Assembly (NCBI GenBank): GCA_000495505.1
Contig: CP006833.1
Span: 1 to 64,000 of the forward strand
DNA length: 64,000 nucleotides
Source: Campylobacter fetus subsp. testudinum 03-427
Lineage (GTDB): Bacteria; Campylobacterota; Campylobacteria; Campylobacterales; Campylobacteraceae
Direction: 5' to 3'
Each line of letters opens with the position of its first letter. Within the stretch, counting starts at the first letter, position 1. Both the position numbers and the translations under genes were made by a program. This document shows, piece by piece, positions 59,224 through 64,000 of this stretch. A model generated the notes under the pieces. That model saw only the letters and a program-made list of their open reading frames with translations. It was not told where the DNA came from and searched no databases.

Positions 59224-61285
59224 TATAATCGCTCGCTTTTTTGTATTCGCTTTCGTTAAGCGGATAAGCTTTATCATTGCCATCTTTATAAATTCTAAAG
59301 CAAATTCTAAAAGTTTGCACTGCTACTACGACTACGACTATCATGAAAAATCCACAGAGTACAGCGTCAATTATATTATTTCTAATGACTGCTTCAGCTT
59401 TAGCTATAGCTGCTGGATCTGTTAATGTTTCTAGTTTTTTTGCCCAGTTTTGAGCAGTAGCTACGTGACTTACGGCGTCATGAACTTTCTCTCCGTTTGC
59501 TGGAAGAAGTTTTTGATATGCTGCGTACATAGTGGTTACTAAAACCCACACAAGTGGAGCGATTGTAACCCATGAGTATTTTGCTTTGCCCATTTTGAAA
59601 AGAACTACTGTCGCTAACATTAATGCTATACCAGCTAGCATTTGATTTGCCGCGCCAAATAATGGCCAAAGTGTGAATATACCACCCATAGGATCAGTAA
59701 CACCACTGTATAATAGATATCCCCAGCCAGTAACGCATATTATGGTAGCGATAATACCCCAAAACCAGTTTTTTGTATCACCTATTGGTTTATGAACGTT
59801 ACCTAGTATATCTTGTACCATAAATCGTCCTGTTCTAGTACCAGCATCAACTGCAGTTAATATAAATAGTGCCTCAAATAGTATCGCAAAGTGGTACCAA
59901 AACGGCATAGCTTCCACTCCGCCCATAAGTTCATGGAAAAGCAAAGTAAGACCGACCGCAAATGTAGGAGCACCACCTGTTCTACTCATCATAGTCTCTT
60001 CACCTACATTTTTTGCTAGTGCCAAGATCTCTTCAGGGGTCACGCTAAATCCAAGTTCTGTTATCCTAGCCGCTGCGGCTACTACGTCAGTACCTAGACC
60101 TCCTATATTTATAGAGAAGTAAAGTCCTGGAGTAAGTATGGTAGCTGAAACTAACGCCATAACTCCAACAAGGCTTTCCATAAGCATAGAACCATAACCT
60201 ATAAATAGTGTTTGACTCTCTTTTTCTACTAATTTTGGAGTCGTACCGCTTGATATAAGAGCATGGAATCCAGATATCGCACCACAAGCTATAGTGATAA
60301 ATAAGAATGGGAAAAGAGGACCAGCAAATACCGGACCAGTACCATCTGTAAATGAAGTAACAGCAGGCATTTTAATCTCAGGTCCAACAAGCAATATAGC
60401 TATAGCCATACCGACTATTACACCTATTTTTAAAAACGTACTTAAGTAGTCTCTTGGAGCTAGTAAGAACCAAACAGGTAAAATAGCAGCTATAAATCCA
60501 TAAGCTATAGTAAGCCATGCTAATGTTGTGCCTTTTAGTGAAAATATATCCTTCCAAAATGGATCAGCAGCAACGTAGTGACCTCCTAATAGAGCAAACA
60601 TAAGAAGTATAAATCCGATTACAGAAGCTTCTATAACTTTACCCGGACGTAAAAATCTCATATAAATTCCCATAAAAATAGCAATAGGAATCGTCATAGC
60701 TATGGTAAATAATCCCCACGGCGACTCAGCTAATGCTTTTACAACAACCATAGCAAGTATGGCCACGATGATGAGCATAATAAAGAAAATTCCCACCATC
60801 GCCACACCGCCAGTGAATGCTCCAAGCTCCTCTTTTATCATCTCTCCTAAGCTCTTTCCGTTTCTACGAACAGATAAGAAAAGAACCACGAAGTCATGAA
60901 CGGCTCCAGCTAGCACGACACCGACTAAAAGCCATATCATGCTTGGTAAATAACCCATTTGAGCAGCAACTACTGGACCCACAAGAGGACCAGCGCCCGC
61001 AATGGCTGCAAAATGGTGACCGAAAAGAACATATTTGTTTGTAGGAGTATAGTCTCTTCCGTCATTTAGGGTATAGGCAGGAGTGGCACGGTTGTCATCT
61101 AACATTAGAACTTTCATGGCGATAAAACGACCATAAAAAGTATAACCTATCATATAGATACAAACGCTAGCTACAACTAGCCAAACAGCGCTTATGCTCT
61201 CTCCACGGTTTAGTGCTAAGACACCAAATGTCCAAGCACCTATCACAGATACAAGCAGCCATAACAGTTTTTGATATAGCTTCAA
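59207..61285 (-). CDS. cstA: CstA-family peptide/pyruvate transporter
   Basis: The 692-residue protein has about 16-18 membrane helices. It carries the CstA marks GHHFAAIAGAGPLVGPVVAAQMGYLP (N-terminal) and FHALISSGTTPK and DAGTRTGRFM (C-terminal). Family members take up peptides (C. jejuni) or pyruvate (E. coli). It starts with TTG behind AAAGGA and is followed by its small KCU-star partner. Confidence 0.93.
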   Translation of the reverse strand: MKLYQKLLWLLVSVIGAWTFGVLALNRGESISAVWLVVASVCIYMIGYTFYGRFIAMKVLMLDDNRATPAYTLNDGRDYTPTNKYVLFGHHFAAIAGAGPLVGPVVAAQMGYLPSMIWLLVGVVLAGAVHDFVVLFLSVRRNGKSLGEMIKEELGAFTGGVAMVGIFFIMLIIVAILAMVVVKALAESPWGLFTIAMTIPIAIFMGIYMRFLRPGKVIEASVIGFILLMFALLGGHYVAADPFWKDIFSLKGTTLAWLTIAYGFIAAILPVWFLLAPRDYLSTFLKIGVIVGMAIAILLVGPEIKMPAVTSFTDGTGPVFAGPLFPFLFITIACGAISGFHALISSGTTPKLVEKESQTLFIGYGSMLMESLVGVMALVSATILTPGLYFSINIGGLGTDVVAAAARITELGFSVTPEEILALAKNVGEETMMSRTGGAPTFAVGLTLLFHELMGGVEAMPFWYHFAILFEALFILTAVDAGTRTGRFMVQDILGNVHKPIGDTKNWFWGIIATIICVTGWGYLLYSGVTDPMGGIFTLWPLFGAANQMLAGIALMLATVVLFKMGKAKYSWVTIAPLVWVLVTTMYAAYQKLLPANGEKVHDAVSHVATAQNWAKKLETLTDPAAIAKAEAVIRNNIIDAVLCGFFMIVVVVVAVQTFRICFRIYKDGNDKAYPLNESEYKKASDYNGVTC

Positions 61286-61477
61286 AATTTATCCTTTCAG
61301 AAAAAGTTGTAAGTTGTTTATTTTATTATATTTAACTTAAAATTATTTTTAAATTTAGAATTAATTAAAAAATTATTGAAAGTTTCTTAATTTATGTATC
61401 AAATTTGCACATTATATATTAAATATTAATAACAAAAACGTATAATCAAATATTATTAACTCATTAAAAGGCTAACG

Positions 61478-61678
61478 ATGAAGATAAAAATTAACTCAAA
61501 TATCGTAGATATAGATGAAAATCTTAGTCTAAAAAAGTGGCTTGAGACAAATGGTTATAACCTAGATAGAATCGCTATAGAATGCGATGGAGAGATCATT
61601 TCAAAAAGCATTTGGAATGAGTTTATATTAAGAGAAGATGTAAGCTTAGAAATAGTTGAATTTGTTGGTGGGGGATAA
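61478..61678 (+). CDS. thiS: ThiS-like sulfur carrier protein
   Basis: A 66-residue ubiquitin-fold protein ending VEFVGGG. The terminal Gly-Gly is thiocarboxylated to give sulfur for the thiazole of thiamine. The fold pattern IDENLSLKKWLETNGYNLDRIAIECDG fits. No thiF, thiG or thiH follows; the next 200 bases are empty and the downstream gene is on the other strand, so it is an orphan here. Confidence 0.85.
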   Translation: MKIKINSNIVDIDENLSLKKWLETNGYNLDRIAIECDGEIISKSIWNEFILREDVSLEIVEFVGGG

Positions 61679-61884
61679 TGCAAAATAAATTATAAACTCT
61701 ATTTTAAACAATTAGACACACAAATAAAAAATTAAGATTTTATTAAATTTGGTTTTAAATTTAATAAATAATAACAAAATATCTATCTTTATATTTCATC
61801 ACCATACAGTTTTAAATATACTAACAAAGTTTTATTAAATTCTATTAGTTATGTTTTTATAATATTGCTTATAATTTCTTAATT

Positions 61885-62532
61885 TTATAGAATTCTACCG
61901 TCTTGTAAAAACATTTTTATACGTGATTTATAAGCGTTTTTAATATGCTCTTTTGCATACTTCTTCGCTGCTGAGCTATCATGATTTTTAAGTGCTTCTA
62001 CGATTTTTATATGTTCTTCATACGCCTCTTCTTTACGTTTTTCATCGCTTAAAGTACTTTTGCCGAGTAATAAAAGCGTATTTGTAAGCTCATTTATTGT
62101 TTTAACTAGAAATTTATTGTGGGCGCAACGAAATAGCATAGAGTGAAAAAGTCTATTATTTTGGATGATTTGTGATGAGGTTGTTAGCTCTTTTTCTCTT
62201 AATACTATCTCTTCAAGGGCTGCTATTTCTATCTCGTTTGCGTGGATTGCTGCAAATCCTGCTGCTGTTCCTTCTAAAATTTCACGCATTTCATAAAGCT
62301 GAGTGATAGAGTTTTCATCCAAAATCGAAATTCTAAGTCCATCTACGCTAGACTCTATCAACCCTTCATTTGCTAAAAGCGCAAGAACTTCACGAACAGG
62401 CGTACGTGAAAAGCCTGTTTTTGCCGCTATGTCTTCTTCTTTTACCCTATCTCCTGGTTTTAGAGTGAAATTTTCAAGTGAAGTTATAAAAAAATCATAA
62501 ATTTGTTTTTTCGGAGATTCTGTTTTTTTCAT
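61885..62532 (-). CDS. GntR-family regulator (FadR/FCD subgroup)
   Basis: A 215-residue regulator with an N-terminal winged helix (about 8-75; DIAAKTGFSRTPVREVLALLANEGLIE) and a C-terminal helical FCD ligand domain (about 85-210; NRLFHSML, YEEHIKIVEAL and the closing His of KEHIKNAY as likely metal ligands). FCD regulators sense organic acids. It is divergent from the MHS transporter gene, which it probably controls. ATG 62532 has an AAGGG site. Confidence 0.87.
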   Translation of the reverse strand: MKKTESPKKQIYDFFITSLENFTLKPGDRVKEEDIAAKTGFSRTPVREVLALLANEGLIESSVDGLRISILDENSITQLYEMREILEGTAAGFAAIHANEIEIAALEEIVLREKELTTSSQIIQNNRLFHSMLFRCAHNKFLVKTINELTNTLLLLGKSTLSDEKRKEEAYEEHIKIVEALKNHDSSAAKKYAKEHIKNAYKSRIKMFLQDGRIL

Positions 62533-62680
62533 TTTAACCCTTTTTTCCCAGTATGATATCAAAATTTCCCAAATTCTTCAAAATTAAAAATAAAATTAAG
62601 GTAAAAATTTTATATAAATTTTATATTGTTACTCAAAAATAGTTAATTAGTGTAAAAACGTAACAGTTGGAAAATATATC

Positions 62681-62701
62681 TGTATTTTTTTGCATACAAA
62701 A
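62681..62701. promoter_or_regulatory. Candidate GntR operator in the divergent spacer
   Basis: TGTAT (62681-62685) and ATACA (62694-62698) form an inverted repeat that overlaps TTTTG-CATA-CAAAA (62688-62701). GntR/FadR-type sites are short GT/AC palindromes. It lies about 60 bp before the transporter ATG. Confidence 0.4.
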
Positions 62702-62762
62702 GAATACTTTAATAAACTATTGGTAATTATGTCACAATAATTATTAAGAAAGAGAGATTAAC

Positions 62763-64000
62763 ATGCAGGATAATCTAAAACAAAATCCAGCTAAATGCTC
62801 AAAATCCAAAGAGGCTGGTAAGATTTTTAAAGTTGCAAGCGGAAATTTTATGGAAATGTACGACTTTGCTGTTTATGGTTTTTATGCTGCTTTTATAGCT
62901 CAGACATTTTTCCCATCAGATAGCGAATTTATAGCCGTCTTAAAGAGCTTTATAGCTTATGGAGTTGGTTTTTTGATGCGTCCGCTTGGAGCTGTAGTTT
63001 TGGGAGCTTTTATGGATAAACATGGCCGTAGAAATGGACTTTTGCTAACTTTATCTATCATGGCATTAGGAACGTTTTCTATCGCGATCTGTCCGAGCTA
63101 TGAGCAAATCGGCTACCTAGCGCCTATCATAGTAGTTATCGGTCGTTTGCTTCAAGGATTTTCAGCAGGAGCAGAAGTAGGTGGGGCGAGCGTGTATCTA
63201 GCTGAAATAGCACCTAAAGGGCTTCGCGGATTTTATGTTAGTTGGCAAAGCGGATCTCAACAGATCGCAACTATATTTGCAGGGCTTATTGGTCTTGGGA
63301 TGTATTATTTATTGGGTGATCAACTTACTAGTGAATGGGGTTGGAGAATTCCGTTTTTTATCGGCTGTTTGATCATACCTTTTATACTTTATATTCGTCG
63401 TTCGCTTGAAGAGACTCCGGAGTTTAAAGCTACAGCTCACAAAGCGCCAAAAACTTTTAAAGCCATGATGGCAAGTGTATCTCAAAATTATAAAATCATT
63501 ATTTTAGCTGTTATGTTTGTTATGATGACGACCGTTACGTTTTATTTTATCACTGCTTATACTCCTAGATTTGCGACGAAAGCTTTGGGTTTGACTAAAT
63601 TTGACGCATTTACTCTTACTGCTATCATCGGTCTTAGCAATCTTTTTTGGCTTCCGCTCTCAGGATATCTAGGCGATAAAATCGGTAGAAAGCCTATAGT
63701 TTTAACGATGACTACCATAGGTCTTCTTACTGCTTATCCGGCGCTAAATTTTTTGACAAGTGGCGACGTGAGTTTTACTAAGGTTGTTATGGTTGAACTC
63801 TGGCTTAGTTTTATATTTGGTGCTTATAACGGCGTTATGGTTGTTTCATTATCCGAGTTTGTACCAAAAGAGATAAAGGCGCTTGGATTTAGTTTGGCTT
63901 ATTCTATCACAGTTGCTATTTTTGGTGGATTTACACCCGTAGTTAGTGAGATCCTGATAGAAAAAACAAAAAATCCTGCAAGTCCTGCATATTGGCTAAC
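62763..64000 (+). CDS. MHS-family organic acid:proton symporter (partial)
   Basis: The first 412 residues are in the window; the 3' end is cut off. The metabolite:H+ symporter branch of the MFS is shown by SGNFMEMYDFAVYGFYAAFIA (first helix), MDKHGRRNGLL (loop 2-3), GRLLQGFSAGAEVGGASVYLAE and RRSLEETPEF. The pattern is closest to citrate/tricarballylate and proline/betaine carriers; with a divergent FCD-type regulator, a di- or tricarboxylate is the best guess. It starts at ATG 62763 behind an AGAGAG site. Confidence 0.85.
   Translation, partial: MQDNLKQNPAKCSKSKEAGKIFKVASGNFMEMYDFAVYGFYAAFIAQTFFPSDSEFIAVLKSFIAYGVGFLMRPLGAVVLGAFMDKHGRRNGLLLTLSIMALGTFSIAICPSYEQIGYLAPIIVVIGRLLQGFSAGAEVGGASVYLAEIAPKGLRGFYVSWQSGSQQIATIFAGLIGLGMYYLLGDQLTSEWGWRIPFFIGCLIIPFILYIRRSLEETPEFKATAHKAPKTFKAMMASVSQNYKIIILAVMFVMMTTVTFYFITAYTPRFATKALGLTKFDAFTLTAIIGLSNLFWLPLSGYLGDKIGRKPIVLTMTTIGLLTAYPALNFLTSGDVSFTKVVMVELWLSFIFGAYNGVMVVSLSEFVPKEIKALGFSLAYSITVAIFGGFTPVVSEILIEKTKNPASPAYWL

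Overview
The window is the replication-origin end of a low-GC epsilonproteobacterial chromosome, almost certainly a Campylobacter of the fetus/hyointestinalis/lanienae type. It opens exactly at dnaA (the assembly was evidently rotated there). Supporting signs are the dnaA-dnaN-gyrB start, the fliK-flgD-flgE cluster, the nfu-murE-ybaB-PDZ-ispA-tkt order known from C. jejuni, a complete cytolethal distending toxin locus (cdtABC), a short zinc-type S14, no L30, and frequent TTG starts (dnaA, typA, nrdD, infA, cstA and others). The species cannot be fixed from sequence alone.

Layout. 1-8.5 kb: replication genes, a degenerate GGDEF-EAL membrane protein, queF, an HD protein, and on the minus strand an SRP (4.5S) RNA gene. 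8.5-12.6 kb: the hook genes flgE, flgD and fliK on the minus strand, with two look-alike sigma-54 promoters. 12.7-21.9 kb: an MFS exporter, typA, rnhB with an ATPase and a TerC-type membrane protein, an ABC ATPase behind a 23-bp Fur-like palindrome, a Sel1 protein and a CDF metal exporter. 22.2-26.7 kb: an anaerobic ribonucleotide reductase locus in which NrdD stops right after its zinc site. The glycyl-radical tail lies 1.5 kb downstream as a separate 53-residue gene, beyond a nicotinamide phosphoribosyltransferase gene and overlapping nrdG. 26.7-28.7 kb: cdtABC (minus). 28.9-32.1 kb: aerobic nrdB, a nitrilase-family gene, pcm, and sodB with an unusual Cys/His tail.

32.4-48.4 kb: the S10, spc and alpha ribosomal protein clusters with secY, map, infA and rpoA. 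The run is broken between infA and rpmJ by a decayed cysteine-synthesis pair (cysK and cysE remnants) and an EamA exporter. Structured leaders or attenuator-like hairpins precede rpsJ, rplF and rpmJ.

48.6-57.3 kb: nfu, a TPR-like protein, murE, panD, a chemoreceptor, ybaB, a PDZ protein, ispA and tkt. 57.4-64 kb: an aldehyde dehydrogenase, cstA with its small KCU-star partner, an orphan thiS, a GntR regulator and a truncated MHS-family organic acid transporter. The KCU-star gene ends Cys-TGA-TAA and is followed by a strong stem-loop, so the TGA most likely encodes selenocysteine.

The most rewarding points are the split NrdD, the UGA/SECIS end of the CstA partner, the matching Fur-like operators, the SodB metal-binding tail and the RNA structures inside the ribosomal protein operons. 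I saw no CRISPR array, tRNA, rRNA, insertion sequence or homopolymeric G-tract contingency locus.
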